DNA of 64,000 bases from Cryptomeria japonica (Eukaryota; Streptophyta; Pinopsida; Cupressales; Cupressaceae). The translations under genes and the position numbers were made by a program. The notes beneath the pieces are model-generated. The model had not been told where the DNA came from. It worked only from the letters and a program-made list of their open reading frames with translations, and did no database searches. Positions within the stretch are counted from its first letter, which is position 1. Every line of letters starts with the position of its first letter. The DNA lies in contig NC_081411.1 in assembly GCF_030272615.1 (NCBI RefSeq), positions 210,816,744-210,880,743 of the forward strand. The letters run 5' to 3'. This document shows positions 34,336-48,660 of the stretch, one piece after another.

Positions 34336-34996
34336 TATATGATGGAGACATGCTATTCCTCTAAAACTTAAATTCTTTAAATGGTTCTTCCTATTACAAT
34401 GATTGGCCATTAATCATTCACAGAATGACAATCATGTGTGCTCTATCTACAGGGTCCTTGACAACATTATGCATATCTTCTTCAATTGTCTCTTTCCTAA
34501 ATAAATTTGGAACATGTTTAGCATTAACTTTAACAGTATTTTTTCTCATACTAATGTTGTAAATGGATTCATAAAGGAATGGAAAAAGATGTCAATTATT
34601 TATGGTCTGTTCTTTCATGTGAAATTTTATGAATTATCTATAAATTCTATAATGAGGAAATATTTCAGGGCAGAGAGAGGGTTCTTACCGAGTCTCATAA
34701 GGGACTCATATGTTTCCTTTCATATTTTGTTGGTGATTAAGATCTCAAAAGAAAAGTTTGATAAGATTATTGATAAAAGTTCAGCTTGGATCTACATTTC
34801 TGAGTTATCTCATAGGTGTGCATGGTCTAGAGTCATCAAGGATTCATCTCTAGTTGTTTCTCTACTGAATTCCATGGTGAAGGAGATCACATATAGCGGG
34901 AAAGGGATGCCAAGGCCACCACAGGCTGATAGTCTAGTAATCATTCAAACAACAAGAACCAATATATGGATGACAAGTCCACAGGGTTGGACCTAA
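34336..34996 (+). pseudogene. LINE-derived fragment fused to copia relic
   Basis: Begins PLKLKFFKWFFLLQWLAI then C.IYRVLDNIMHIFFNCLF and IWNMF, matching the zf-RVT region of plant L1 LINEs (C..C...H.F..C). An open stretch of 160 codons (34514-34996) follows and would be the C-terminal tail. A 14-bp repeat ATGATGGAGACATG is present at 34298-34311 in the copia part and 34339-34352 at the junction, suggesting repair or template switching made the fusion. Confidence 0.5.
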
Positions 34997-37900
34997 TGGA
35001 TCATGCAACGTACCACCCCCTTTTCTTGATACATTTTAGTAACATCATACAATATCTTTTGATATCATATACTTGCACATTGTATATAGTAATGTTACAT
35101 CCTTTGTCATCTTTTTTTGTACTATGTATCACAAAGTGATATCAAGCTAACTAGAATACATGTATGTGTTCTTGTAATTGTGGCTCAATAGCCTAGACAA
35201 CTTTATTCTTCTCATGAGATATCTTAAAGAAATTAGTTAAATTTTAAAACACTAATTTAGACTAGATATATTAGGTTTTAGAATCATTGAGGGGTAACAA
35301 TTGAATATACCTAATGTTATGATTCACAAGATCAAGAGTTAATAATTTATGTTTTAGATTATTTTAATAAGATTAAAAATTTAAAGTAATTGAATTATAA
35401 GCATAAGAGATCAACTTCATTTATCTTTTGATAACTATTTACAAGTTAAAAACTCTTGCAAGCAAAACTACATTAAACAAATGATTCAAGAATAACTACA
35501 TTACAAAAAATGATTTGAATGCATAATTTTAATCCTCTTCAAGATTAGTACATAAAAGTAAGTTAGTTATTGAATAAAATTTGTTATTCATAAAATTAAT
35601 ATATATATTAAATTATGTTGTTTTTAATATATTTTTAAAAGGAATCATGCAATCTAATTGAATAAATGTCTCATGCAAAACTACCTTAAGCATGGAAGAA
35701 CATCTATGTCAATATGAGAAATACAAGCTCTCAAATTTTAAAAACAATATATTCAATCATAAGCTTACCCCTAACCCTAAACCTAATTCTCCTAAACTTA
35801 ATTCAATTTTCATAGTAACACAAAAAAAATGATATGAAAAAAATATTATTTATTGCATAAGTAAAAACAATTGAATTAATCAAAATAAAGAAAAAAATAA
35901 TTTTGAAAGAGTCTTTATACAACCATTTTCTATTAGAAGAAAATACTAAATTTGTGCCTAGAATTATATATGAAGAAAAAAAAAAATTATATTTATTAAA
36001 TATGATTTATTAATTATTTTATGGTCATCCACACAAATTAAAATATTTTAATGATCTCTTTTTACATAAATCTATCAACATCCATACTTAACATTAAAAC
36101 AAATTAAACCCTAAGTTTTAACCTAATTAAACATTGTATTTAATTGGACTCTAACCCTATACTCAATTGAAATAAAATACTAAACCATTCATTTAACTAG
36201 GATGTCTCTAGGCTTATTTTATAGTATATATTATTAAATATATATATAAGCTAGTTATTAGACAATTTAAAATTTGGAAATGATTTGTTAAAGGACAAAT
36301 TAATTGGATTTTTATGAGTCCTATCATAATATTTTGACAGACATTTACATTACCTATAAAAGTTTAAATATTGAAAGTTTCAAAATTGATTCTTTATATA
36401 GATGTTTTTCATTTTTTATTATATTAATTTTTGTTTCAAATAAAATTTATTTTCCTCAAATCATAAATTAAGTCAAAATATCAAAATATTTTTAAATTTT
36501 AATGTTTGTAGAAGATTAAGATACTAAAATACTCAAATTAGATCCATTTCTAATAATCATTCTATCAAAGAAGAAATTTTAATCCATAATTAGAGAAGGG
36601 CCAAATTCATAGGGATAATTTCAAATAATGTTATTTGATAATGAGAGCACCTCTTGTAATCAAAGGTGGAAAGGATACATCAAAGTACAAAGGTAAATTA
36701 ATTTTAACATTGTACAAAGAAGTATATAAAAATATAGATCTATACACAAAGCATTGTATAATTATATTTCAAACAATTAGATTCATGTGAACAAGTGATC
36801 AATACAAGTTACATAAGAATTTGTTTTTCTCTTGGATTGGCCCTCTTTTAAAATGGTAGCATTCAAATGTAATTGAAACACTTTAGAGATCTCATTTTGT
36901 AAGTAGAAAAGTTAAAAAAGAAAACATCTAAAATATTTTAAACTTTGCAGTTCTAATGGAATTCATTACCTTTAAAAAAAATTAAACTATAATAATAAAT
37001 TTTAGTTATTATTTGATATTTCATATGAAATATAAATAAATTTCAAATTTAAATCTACATTAAAAATTAAAATAGGAAAATATAAATGCAAATTCAATAT
37101 ATATTAAAACTTAAATATTAAATGAAAAACCAAAAACAAATAATACATGTATTAATTAAATAATAAAAGTAAAAATAATTTTTTAATTTGTTATAATTGA
37201 AATATTAATAAAATTGTATCTAAGAAAAATAATTGATTTTCGTATGATGGCGTTGTGTGCTCTATGGAGGAGGCTTCATGACACGCATTAGGGGAAACCC
37301 TAGCCGTGCCTTTTTCTGCTCTATATAATTATTTTTAAGTAATTATATTTATTGAAAATGTACTTTTATTTATTTATATATTTAAAAATTTAGATAAGTG
37401 ATATTATTAAAATTTCTACATAATTCTAAAATCACTCGTCTATATTATTTTTATTATAATATAATATTTATCAAAATTAATGAAAATCCAATTTTAAAAA
37501 GTTTAAAATATAACAAACCAATAATATATTATATTTATCATTATTATTATATAAACGTTAAAATTTGATAAGAAATGAAAATAATAAAATAAATTATTTC
37601 TAGAACTTAAAAAATAAAATAAATTATTTCTAGAACTTAAAAAATAAAACAACACTAGCATAAACTATCAACATGTGTTTCCCAAATTGTACGTTTAACT
37701 AGGCCTGGACGACTTTTGATAGTTGGAAGTTGGAACGTCACAGACATTAAATTATAAATTGAGGTGGACATATAAAATTAAGAGTTTTTAAGTATAGAAA
37801 GCAAGGCGATTTCCCCACTATCTCTTGTGCCAACGCCAGGTTATACAGCTGCCCTAAGGGGGAATATTCTATTTTCGATACTCTTCAAAATCAAACTCAG

Positions 37901-40679
37901 TGCCCTACATTAATATGCTTTATATACGAATATGAATAAAACTGAAAACTATTATTTATGTGATATTTGTTAAAAATAAAATCGATTTGAATGATCTTCC
38001 ACCTTCTTTTCATGTATTTAAAAAAATAAATTATTTTATTAATATTTTAAAATGTAAATCTATTATAATGTAAGTATATATTTTATCAAAAATGGTATAA
38101 AAATATTACTTTAGTGTGCAATGGGTAAGCCGAAAATGTGTGAAAGGTTAATAATTAATCAACCGGATTGTTTTCCATTTCTGTCTAATCCTCAAACTGG
38201 GTTATTAATGTTTTAGTCTAGAATGAACACCGCCTTCTAGCCCTATTTTGGATGAGTGGAATTGGAAAATGGAATCGTATTATAAGCAATTAGATTCTAT
38301 TTATTTATTAAGATGTTCCCAGCTGCTAGTGAATGGGAAAATGTGCAGGCAAGTTGGATGTAATGATTACGTCGAGAGGCGTTAATGATTATGTCGAGAG
38401 GCATTCCTATACAGTCACAGCAGGGGAGTGAAAGATAGAATAAAAGTGGAATATTCCTTGTAAACATTAAAGAAAATGGAAACATGATGAAACACCAAGC
38501 ACCGTCTGGACCATAATGTAAAACTGTTCACATGCCTTGTCTATGTCTTCAAAGATATGTTTGTTTTGCAATTACAGTCATTGCATCATTGCTGAGGAGG
38601 ATTTGGAGTTATCCACCAGAATTTGCAAGTTAGATTTGATATATATATGTAATCTGATTTTCAATTTTGTTCTTGCATGTTATCGATCTCAAATTGAATG
38701 ATAGATCGTATATCTCATAGAGACTGGTATCTCATGAAGCTTTTCCTTACAATCCATTATATATCATCTATGAATCAACAAAACATTTATATTACTAATT
38801 TTATTCTATGGCCTTGCATGTAGAGTAATTTTGTTGGATGATATAGTAGATTATTTCCTACGCTTATTTCTATTCAGCTCTGGTGTAGAAGCTCAAGAAA
38901 AATGATTGGCAGATGGCATTGCACTTACTACAGGTAGCTAAAGAAAAAGGAATATAGCCTGATGAATTGTGTGCAGAAGTGGAGAATACCATTCTATAGT
39001 TAAAATATGTACAGAAGTGGAGAATATTAGAGTAATTAAAATGAAAGTTGCTTAAACCATAATGATTTGATGCATCTGCATGCCCTATTCAAAATCTCTC
39101 ATTTTTATACAACATGACCTAATTTTAAGGTCATGTTTTAGAAATTAAACAAAAAACCTATATTTTTCTAAAATTAAGTGTTGATTCGTTTAATTTTAGA
39201 TTTTGAAATGATTTGTATGCAAAAAGACAAAATACAATAGAAAAGTTGTTGATATATCTAGAAAAATATAGAAAGTTTCCATTTAAATCTATATTTTAGT
39301 TTTAAATTTATATCAAAATTGATTGATAATTCATTTTTTATTTTAGAATTAATAGTGATTTGCATGTAAAAAGGAAACTAGAATAGAAATGTTGTTAATA
39401 TATCTACAAATTTTTTAGAAAGATTTTATTTATATCTAGATTTTATTTTTAAATTTATTGTAAAACTAATTGTTGATTCATTTTAAAAAAAAACACAATT
39501 GAGTTTAATTTTAGAAATTGATTTGCATGCAAAAAAAAATAGAATAGAAATGTTGCTTATATATCTAGATTAATTTCTTTAAAAACAAAAAATCACAAAT
39601 AAAAGGATATTATTTAAAGTTAGCTGATTTATGCTAAAAAAATATAGATTAGAATTTGAATACCATAAAATGTGTTTTAATTATTTTAAGACATTAGGAT
39701 CCTTATAATTTATTGAAGTTATTACTGTGAATAATATATATTAGTTACATATTAAATATAGAATACAAGTTTAGATAAAGCAAGTTATTTCTTATAAATT
39801 AGATGTTTCTAAGTTTTGTTTGCAAAAAGATCAAGAGTGTAGTAAAGATAAGAAAGATATAGATCTTAGTAAGTTTTTTTTAATAAAAATACAAAACTTA
39901 GTAAGTTAGAAGAAAATTATGTTAATTATTTGTAGTGAAAGAATGGATTTTTCATAGAGACATGGCATTAAGAGATGCACAATTCTAATAAATTAAAGAA
40001 ACATTATATGTAATGAAGTATAGATTTTAATATAAAAGAATATAATGTTACATCTCGGTGATATCTTCTAAAACATTTTTAAAAATTTCTATTTCATTTG
40101 TGATAATTTATTCTAAAAAGAGAAGAAATTAGACATGAAAATTCATCGGTCTTTGTAGGGATATGAATTATATGTTTACATACAAATAATTAATTAAATT
40201 ATTTCTTTTTTTGAACTTACAAATGTATTTTTCACAAAGATAACTTCCAAGTTAACATGAGTGATGGAAAATTTGCTAATATAATTTAGATTTGACATCA
40301 GTATTATCATGTTTAGGTCTCTCTTATTATATTAAATAAATTGGTAAATAAGTTTATTTTAATTAATTAGTATATTCAAGGTAGAGTAATAAAAGTTGTC
40401 AATGTAGTGTTTTTTTCTATATAATTAATGTAAGTATAGATATATTATTTATCTTTTTATTTAATTAAATTTTTATATATGAATATTTTTAATGGATTTT
40501 AGATAGAAAATAAAAATAACATAGATATATTATTGAAAGGAATCATGGAGTTTAATTAAATAAATAAAATATGGAAAACTAGCTTAAGCATAGAAGAACA
40601 TCTATATCAATATAACAAATATAACTCTCAAATTTGAAAAATTAATGAATTGATCAATACTAACCTTTTTCTTAATTTA
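34997..40679. other. very AT-rich DNA with short telomere-like patches
   Basis: No supported gene. Sub-features: telomere-like words at 35765-36180; a 31-bp tandem duplication at 37591-37652; an island of ordinary composition (about 37240-37320 and 37660-37920); and diverged direct repeats of modules seen elsewhere (35640-35770 resembles 40540-40650; 38013-38105 resembles 44208-44290). A short frame at 38873-38998 (KNDWQMALHLLQVAKEKGI then stop) looks faintly PPR-like but is too short to call. Confidence 0.5.
37591..37652. repeat. 31-bp tandem duplication
   Basis: AATAAATTATTTCTAGAACT followed by an A-rich tail, two adjacent near-perfect copies. Confidence 0.8.
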
Positions 40680-43600
40680 AAAACTATAAGATAAAACTAC
40701 ACCCATCAGGTTGAATCATAACCCTAATCCTAATGCCTAAATCAAGTTAACACTACCCTTAACAATAAACTAAATCAAACTTGAACCCTAATTTATCAAT
40801 GACCTTAAACCTAATTGACTTGTAATCTTATTTGAACTCTAATCCTACCCTAATGGTAACCATAATCAATAATTGTAATTTTATTATAATGCTAACATAG
40901 GCATGACCTTAATCAAATAGTAATAGCATGCTCATCCTAACTCCAACCCTAACCAAATAGTAAAACAAATTGAATCCTAAAATTAAACCAAATTGAACCC
41001 TATCCCTAAAAATAATTTAACACTAAACCAAAATGCCTAACCATAATAATTAAAAAATTATACCCTAAACCTAGCAATAAACCAAGTTGAACCCTAAGCC
41101 CCTTTAACATAATTGAAAACTTCACTTATTTAAACCATAATTCTATTGGTAATATAACTTGAACCCTAATATAAACCAAATGGAATCATAACCCAAAATT
41201 GAACCTAATTGAACATTAAACCAAATTGAACCTTAAGTCCTAACCCTAACCCTAATCCTAACCATGATGTAAATCCTAACAATAATCATAACCCTTACCC
41301 TAAACCTAGCCCTAACCATAATACTAACTATAGCCCTTAAGCCTAACCCTAACTATGATAACAACCCTATCTATAGCCATTATTCTAACCATAACCCTAA
41401 ACCCTAAGCCTAACCATAATCTTAACCTCAATCATTTTGTAAATCCTAACCCTATCTATAACTATGATGTAAGTTTTATCCCTATCCATAATCCTATTTG
41501 TAACCATAAATAATAATCCTAACCATAATCCTAACCCTCTAACTCCAAGCCTAACCCTTTACCCTATCTTTAACCATGTCCCTAACCCTATCCATAGCCT
41601 GAATCATGATGTAAACTCTAACCATAATCCTAACCCTAACACTTATCCTATCCCTAACCATGATGTAAAACCTAATTGTAAGCCTAATCCTAACTCTAAA
41701 TTTCTAATCCAAACTATAACCCGAACCCTAACAATAGTCCTAAGCCCACACACTAACCATAATCCTTACCCTAATTGTAAGCTTGATGTAAATCCCGACC
41801 CTATCTATATTAATTACTGCCATTGCTTCAAATAATTTTTTTGTATCAAATAATATTATGATGTTATTGTTACTTCAATGATAACTGAGCTAACTTCATC
41901 AATGAGAATAACAAAATAGTTATAATTTATATCATTTTTAATTAGCTTACCTTTTATAATCCTTTCACTTTCACCAAAGCTATTAGATAAATATCCTCCA
42001 CATACTCCACTCCACAACAACAAATAAATCATATAGCACATATATTAAATGCTTCTAAGTAAATTCAAATTTATATTAATACCATTAACCTAATTAAACC
42101 TTAACTTCAACCTTAAAATGAGGCTTTATTATATAATCTTAACCTTCACACCATGCTTTATCCTTAAACTCTAACTCTATTTGAATACTAATGCTAAATC
42201 TAACTGTAATTAAACCCTAAATAAATTGTAATACTAACCCTAACCCTAATCCTAATCAAGATGTAAATTCTAACCCTAGCAATAACCTTGATTATAACCT
42301 TAAACCTAACTATAACCCAAACCCTAAAACTAACCCTAATTTGAATAATAATGTAAACACTAACTATCATCCTAATCCTAATTTTAAACCCTATCCCAAA
42401 CCATAACCCTAACCCTTACCATGATTCAAATCCTAAACCTTACCATAATCCTAAGCCATGATCCTATCCATAATCGTAACAATAACCCTAATCATGATGC
42501 AAATCCTAATCATAATGTTGACCCGAAACCTAACCTTAACCATGATGTAAACACTAACATTAATCCTAACACTAACCATGATATAAACCATAACCCTAGC
42601 TATAATACTAATGTTAACCCTAAAACTAACTTGAATGATGATCTAAACCATTACCTTAATCATAACCCTAACCCTAACCTAACCTAATCATAACCCTAAA
42701 CCCTAACTCTAAAATTAGGGAATGGCTCTATAGCCCTTAGGTGCACCAATCATCTATTACAATGTATTAATAATATATAAAGGGTATTAATATCTTGGTG
42801 CAACCTAAGGGTTGGATAGAATTTTCCCTTAAAAATAACCCTAAACCTAACCCTTACCATGATGTACACCCTAACCCTATTCATAATTCCAAACATGATG
42901 TAAACCCTAATCCTAACCATGATGTAAATTTAAACCCTAACCCTAACCATAATAAAAATACAAACCAAAATCCCTAACCTAAGCAATAGCCCTAACCCTA
43001 ACCATAACCCTAATTAAATTCAAAAACTAACCTTCAAATGAAGCTCTATTATATAGCCAAAAACCTAACAATGTTCTTTATTCTTAAATCCTTACCCTTC
43101 TTGAGTCATAACACTAACTCTAACCTTAATTTAGTTGTCATGCTAGCTCTAATCGTAATTAAACCCTATCCCTAATGCTAATATTGATTCTAATTGAACC
43201 TCAACCCTTACCCCAAGCATTATCCTAAAATAGCAACTCTAATGGATAACTAAAACCAAATATAACTATTATTCTATCTATAATATTATAATTCCCTCTA
43301 ATCTAGACCCTAACCCTAACCTGATAATGACCCAAAACCTAGCTTTCTTTAACCTAACTTTATATCTAATTATTAATTATATATAACCTTATAATCCTAA
43401 CTATATAACCCTAACCCTAATTATAATTATAACCCTAAACCCTAACCCTAATCTTAACCTTAACCCTAATTACAATCACTAAGATTAACCTAGATCATAA
43501 CCCTTACCCCAAACCTAACTGTTATCCTAAGTACAATACTAACTCTCATTATAACTATAACCCTAACCCTCATTATAATTATATCTCTAATGCAAAACCT

Positions 43601-43770
43601 AATCCTAAGCATAAACCTGACTATGACAGTAGCCCTAATCCTAACCCTAATCTTCAACTAAAGCCCACATAATTGTTATTCTATCATGATCATAATCTTA
43701 TTTATAACCATAGTCGCACCCCTAACTATAATCGTAACCCTAACTCTAATCAAGTTTTAAACTTTGACAC
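40680..43770 (+). repeat. degenerate telomere-like array, C-rich strand on plus
   Basis: About 3 kb made mostly of CCCTAA-type hexamers and one-base variants (CCATAA, CCTTAA, TCCTAA). A punctuation motif close to CATGATGTAAA(T/C)CC recurs at irregular intervals (for example near 41260, 41590, 41650, 41765, 42540, 42860, 42895 and 42915). The unit is closer to the 6-bp TTAGGG form than to the plant 7-bp TTTAGGG form. Any open frames here are translations of the repeat. Confidence 0.85.
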
Positions 43771-44022
43771 TGATATTATACACTTAATAACTATAAAACA
43801 ATATTATAGTTTCAAAATAAGAATATAATAGTATTATACTTATTGTATAGCACTATATTAATATAATATTACTAATAAAACTATAAAAATAATATTATAA
43901 TTAACAATAATTTAAATAATAATATAATATTATATAGTTCTATTTTGAATTTTTTATCATTTACCATGTTGCGCACAACTGCTATATATATATTTGATTA
44001 AAATCAAATATATGTAAGCTAG
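43055..44022 (+). repeat. left arm of large inverted repeat
   Basis: Reverse complement of 57059-58392. By hand there are about 22 substitutions over ~730 bp of telomere-like and AT-rich sequence (about 97% identity). The right arm carries two extra segments and a foldback insertion. The left arm shows the empty site of element 3: AGCCA at 43055-43059 corresponds to TGGCT at 58388-58392. Confidence 0.9.
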
Positions 44023-45109
44023 TTATGTGACTGCCCATTAGGGAACTGGTGAAAACGCTTCTCCATTGTTATCTATGCACACAAGTGTTGTTAATAGTGG
44101 ACGGACCACATGAATTAATGCCATGAAGAATGGACCCCGGGAGAAAAATGGACGGACTCACCAGATTAAAAACACCGAAGATGTAACGCTACGATGCTCT
44201 TGATTAAAAAAATTAATTATTTTTTTAATATTTTAAAATGTAAATTTATTGTAATGTAAGTATATATTTTATTAAAGATTTTATAAAAATATATTTCATA
44301 TCTATATATTTTATTTCAGTTATTAAAAAAATATTAAATTAATTTTAATATATATTTATACAATATTAACATATATGCTATATATTTATGATAATGAATA
44401 ATTATCAACAATATATGAAATAAAAAAAATTTTAAAAAATAAATCTTTACAATAACTTTTTCAAAAATATTTTATTATTCTAAATAATTAGTTAAATTTT
44501 AAAAAATAAAAAATATGTACACATGCATCATATAAAAAAATATTATAACTAAATATTTGTAAATTTTATTTGATGGTATAAATAAGTAGAGAAATTTTTT
44601 ATAACTGTTTTTCCTATCTTTGAATTTCTTAGCATACAACTTTTTGGGGGTAATTTTTTTGATGAAAAATATTATTTTCTTTTAACAATGTTATTTAAAA
44701 TAAATTATGTAGATTTTAGTATCAAATTATTCTTATTATATTAAATTAAATGCTTCTAATTTCTATGTTTCAACATCATACAATAAACTAAAGCTATACA
44801 ATTTATTTTTAATAACATTTTTAAAATAACAATATCTTTTATTTCAAAATTACCCAAGAAAAATTGTATACTAAGACATAAGAAGATAGGAAAAAATTGT
44901 TTAAATTAAATCTCAAAATAGTAATAAAGATTTTCTTTTTCATTTATGCAATGAAATAATTATATAAAATTAAATTTTGATTTTTTAGGGGAGGCAGGGC
45001 CTCAACCATCAAGCAGTGAAACCAAAAAGATTTAATCGAGTAGCATATACAGTGATCTACAAAAAACTCAGAAAAAGGAAAGGCTAAGGAGTAAATATAG
45101 TTATGTTGC
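44023..45109. other. AT-rich spacer, no gene seen
   Basis: Contains a short segment of ordinary composition (44030-44200) that may be regulatory or a gene remnant, and a copy of an AT-rich module also present at 38013. No protein recognised. Confidence 0.45.
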
Positions 45110-48100
45110 TATCATAAGGCACTAGTGCAGGATTTCATCTTGGTCCTCCAACCATGTGGTCCAGCTGGTCCTTCCATCCAGACCACCTTTTTCCTCTCCA
45201 TGATCTATGTACAGATCTCTATCCTATTGAAGGGGGGAACTCTGGTATTTTGAAGTTCCTTAATTAGTTTCTTTACTGCATCCTCAAAGGCAGTTTGGTT
45301 CTCTGTGATCCCGCAGCAGTTTGTTTCTCTCAACGTTCATCAAAAAGAAAACCTGTACAACAATTTTGTAATGTGTGAGTTTTTTTTAAAAACCAGTAAG
45401 TTCCCTAACATTACCTTGAAACTTCTCCTCATTTCTGAGTTTCCAAATAAACCAAATTATGAAAGAAGACAAAATTTGCCAAATTAAGTTAGCATCCTTT
45501 TTAAGTCTATGGACGAAACCAGTAACTATCTCATAAGTAAAGACATGCTCAGTGATAGAGATTCCAAACATTAACTAGATCTTCCTAGCAATAGAAAAAG
45601 GGCAGTCAAGGAAGATGTGTCTAATAGTCTCAGGCTTTTTCCAGACAGAGAAAAGGTCGTATTCAGCCAAATTATTCCTAATAGGTGGTCTATCCAGTAA
45701 GAGTTGGCATCTGAAGCATTTAATCTTAGTGGGGATGGGAGTTTTCAAAAGCTTCTCAAAGGTTTTATGCCAAGCGATGGGGTTATGGTCAACATTCCAC
45801 AAGCTATTAACATGATCGATCACCGAGGTGTCATGGTTGAGAAAGTTATAGATAACCTTAACTTTAATTTTAGGGAGGGGGGAACAATCATTCCATAGGA
45901 ATGAGAGGTATCTGTGAGCATCTACATGAATGTTTCTGGAAAGGTTCAGGCTATTACATGCACGTCTAATCATATTGTAGGTCCTCTTATGTGAAGCAAG
46001 GAGATCATACTTATTACTAAGGTCCTCCCAGCTGATGAGGTTATCATGTTCTAGAATATCCATAAGATACTTGACTCCATTATTATGCCAGTATCTAGCA
46101 GAGCAACCTTGGGTTAAGGCTAGAGGCTTAGAGTTATGGTAAAGGTTCCACCATATTGATCTTTCACCATGGAGAGTGTTATCACATTCAATGCTAGAGT
46201 TGACAATAAGTCTACGCACATGCTCCCAGGCTTTCCAGATGGAATTAAACACCCAAGTGCCTTGGACAGACACAGAGAAACTACCAACAACTAAATCACT
46301 GAACAAGAGGGCTTTCCATGATTTGGCAGCCTTGGGGACACCATTTTGTATGTTGTTTCTGACAAGAATCTTCAAAGGTTCTTGCCCTTCTAGTGCATGG
46401 AATATCCACTTGGCAACGAGGGAGATTCCTTGCATTCTAAGATCCTTAAGGTCCAAACCACCAAGTTTTTTGTCTAAGTGGCACCAGGCCCATTTTATCA
46501 CATGGGCCTTTCTTTTGCCCTTACCATCAAACCATAGAAAGTGTCTGATAGCCTTTTGGACTTCAAAAAATTGGTAGTTGCTGAACATCCAAGCCGAAGA
46601 GTAGTAGATACTATAAGAGGAGAGGATTTTTTGGTAGACTTGAATCTTACTGGCTAGGGAGAGGATCTTATTGTTCCACTTGTTAAGCTCTCTATCAATT
46701 TTTCCTTTGACCCAAATCCACATGTCTCGAAGAGAGGGAGATATAGAGAAGGGGATACCGAGATACCTGACTATCGTGTTAGGTCTTCCCCATGAGTATC
46801 TGAATTGCTGAAGCCAGTCCGGTGGTTCATCTTTCCATCCAAGTAGGATACACTTGGAGCTGGAGATCCGGGCTCTAGAGGCTTTACTAAAGGTGTCAAG
46901 TTTTAGATTGAGGGAGTCGATATTATGCCTAGAGAGCTCCAGGAAGAGAGAGGTATCATCGACAAACTGAATATTGAGCAATTCAGAATCATCTGACATC
47001 TTAATTCCATGAACTCTAGGAGATAGGGTGTCATCTCTAACGAGATAGAATAGGGCATCTGAGGCAATAACAAATAGAGCAGGGGTAAGAGGCCAGCCCT
47101 ACCTAATGGATCTAGAGAGAGGAATAGGTTGGGATAGAGAACCATTAACTTCAATCAGGGCAGAAGCATCTTTGAGGAGGATTCAGACATACTCACAAAA
47201 TTCGTTAGGGAAGCCAAAAGCTTGGAGCATCATGAGGATGAAATCCCACTCCACCCTGTCATAGGCTTTTTCAAAGTCAACAAGGAACATGACTGAGTCT
47301 TGGTTAGAGGTTCTGGCTCATTCCATTGATTCCTAGCTAGTGACAAGGTTTTCCAGTATATACCTACCTTTAGTGAATCTAGTTTGGGTAGAGTAGATTA
47401 ATTTGGGAAGAATCTCTTCAAGGCAGGAAGCTAAGGCTTTGGCTAGAATTTTATATGAGACGTTAAGGAGGGTGATTGGTCTCTAGATTATTAAGAGTGC
47501 TTTGTCCCCTCCTTTAGGGATGATTTTAACAATACCCTTATTTATGAATTCCCCCAGGGTACCAGTGTCAAGAGCTTCATTGTATATGTCATACAGGTCA
47601 TTAGTGACCCATTCAATATTGGCTTTGTAGAATTCCACAAGTAGTCCATTGGGGCCTGGGGCCTTATTATCCTTGAGAGCCTTAATGGTATCAGCAATTT
47701 CTTGTATAGCAATCTTGGTTTTGAGGAGGAGTGCATCATCCTCAGAGATCCTTTAGGGATAATGGTACTACATTTATGTCGAGCATCTTTCGAGACTTCA
47801 TTATCCTCAGAGGTAAAGAGAGTCCTATATATCTTTGAAATCTAGGAGTTCCTTGTTTTCTACTGTTATTCTATTGCTTTTTTCTTTGTTCTGCTTTTGT
47901 TTAAGGAGATTAAAGAAGATTTTGGAGCCTTTATCTCCAAATTGGAGCTAGTGGTTATGGGCTCTAATGAAGGTGCCCTTGAGTTTGACTTGCTAATGTT
48001 TCCTGAGGATGTCTCTTGCCTTAGAGACTTGCTTAGCCAAGGTAGGGGAAGATGGTTCAGATTGGATATCTTGTTTTAAGGAATGGAGGCGATGGGTGAG

Positions 48101-48660
48101 AGTCTTTTCTAGGGCTGTAAAGTCCTTGGCTTTCTTTTGGCCAATAGTTTGGAGAACTATCTGCCAAGAGGAGATGTTCCTTATCCACCTAAGGGTGTGG
48201 GATTGGGTTGAAGAGCCTAACCATCTTAATGGCACCTAGGACATCTTTGTCTTTGAGCAAGTAGATGTTGAGTATAAACTTCTTATTATAGGAGTTGCTG
48301 TTAGGGATGGTGTTTCTATTGTTAATGACAACTAGGATAAGGAGAAGAAGTCATTATTAACATAGAACCTGTCCAGGAGTAGATTTGATTGGGGCCTTGT
48401 TGAAAGTTGCACCAAGTGTACCACAGGTCAGAGGTAGCAATTTTAGTGCCCTCAAGGGGGTCAAATAACTGTATTTTTTGTTTGAACTTGTCTGAGTGAG
48501 GTTTTTCTAAATTCTTCCATTCAAAAGGAAGTCCCCCAACCTTGTCATCTTGGTGCTGAGTCATATTGAAGTCTCCAGCCACAACCCAGGGGATGCTTGG
48601 GAGGGATGTCAACCAATTCCAGAGGGACATTCTTTCCTTGTAGTTTATTAGATAAAATAT
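45110..48660 (-). mobile_element. 5'-truncated L1-type LINE (endonuclease end, RT, zf-RVT)
   Basis: Minus strand, high to low coordinates. It starts inside the endonuclease domain (PWVVAGDFNMT near 48590, then SDLWYTWCNFQQGPNQIYSW). The RT core has DFEKAYDRVEWDFILMMLQA near 47270, GWPLTPALFVIASDALF near 47090, and the catalytic FVDDT near 46965 (usually FADDT). A 474-codon open stretch (45575-46999) covers the RT thumb, a long connection region (FLWFDGKGKRKAHVIKWAWC, LGGLDLKDLRMQGISLVAKW) and the zf-RVT zone ending IRHIFLDCPF. The C-terminus continues WFIWKLRNEEKFQG to about 45120 (TSWTTWLEDQDEILH). Stops near 47105, 47190, 47340 and 47755 break the 5' half. No RNase H was seen, unlike the LINE at 19870-21855. 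The ORF1 and endonuclease front are absent, as expected for 5' truncation. Confidence 0.9.

Noticed and set aside
38297-38485. 62-codon minus-strand frame and similar short frames in AT-rich DNA
   Set aside because: Length and composition are what chance gives in this DNA; no domain or context support.
42421-42977. Open frames encoding Asn/Pro/His-rich peptides (NPNHDVNPN-like)
   Set aside because: They are direct translations of the CCCTAA-like hexamer array and its punctuation motif, not genes.
40680-43770. True chromosome end or recent telomere insertion
   Set aside because: Arrays are degenerate, occur in both orientations, and are flanked on both sides by ordinary transposon-rich DNA.
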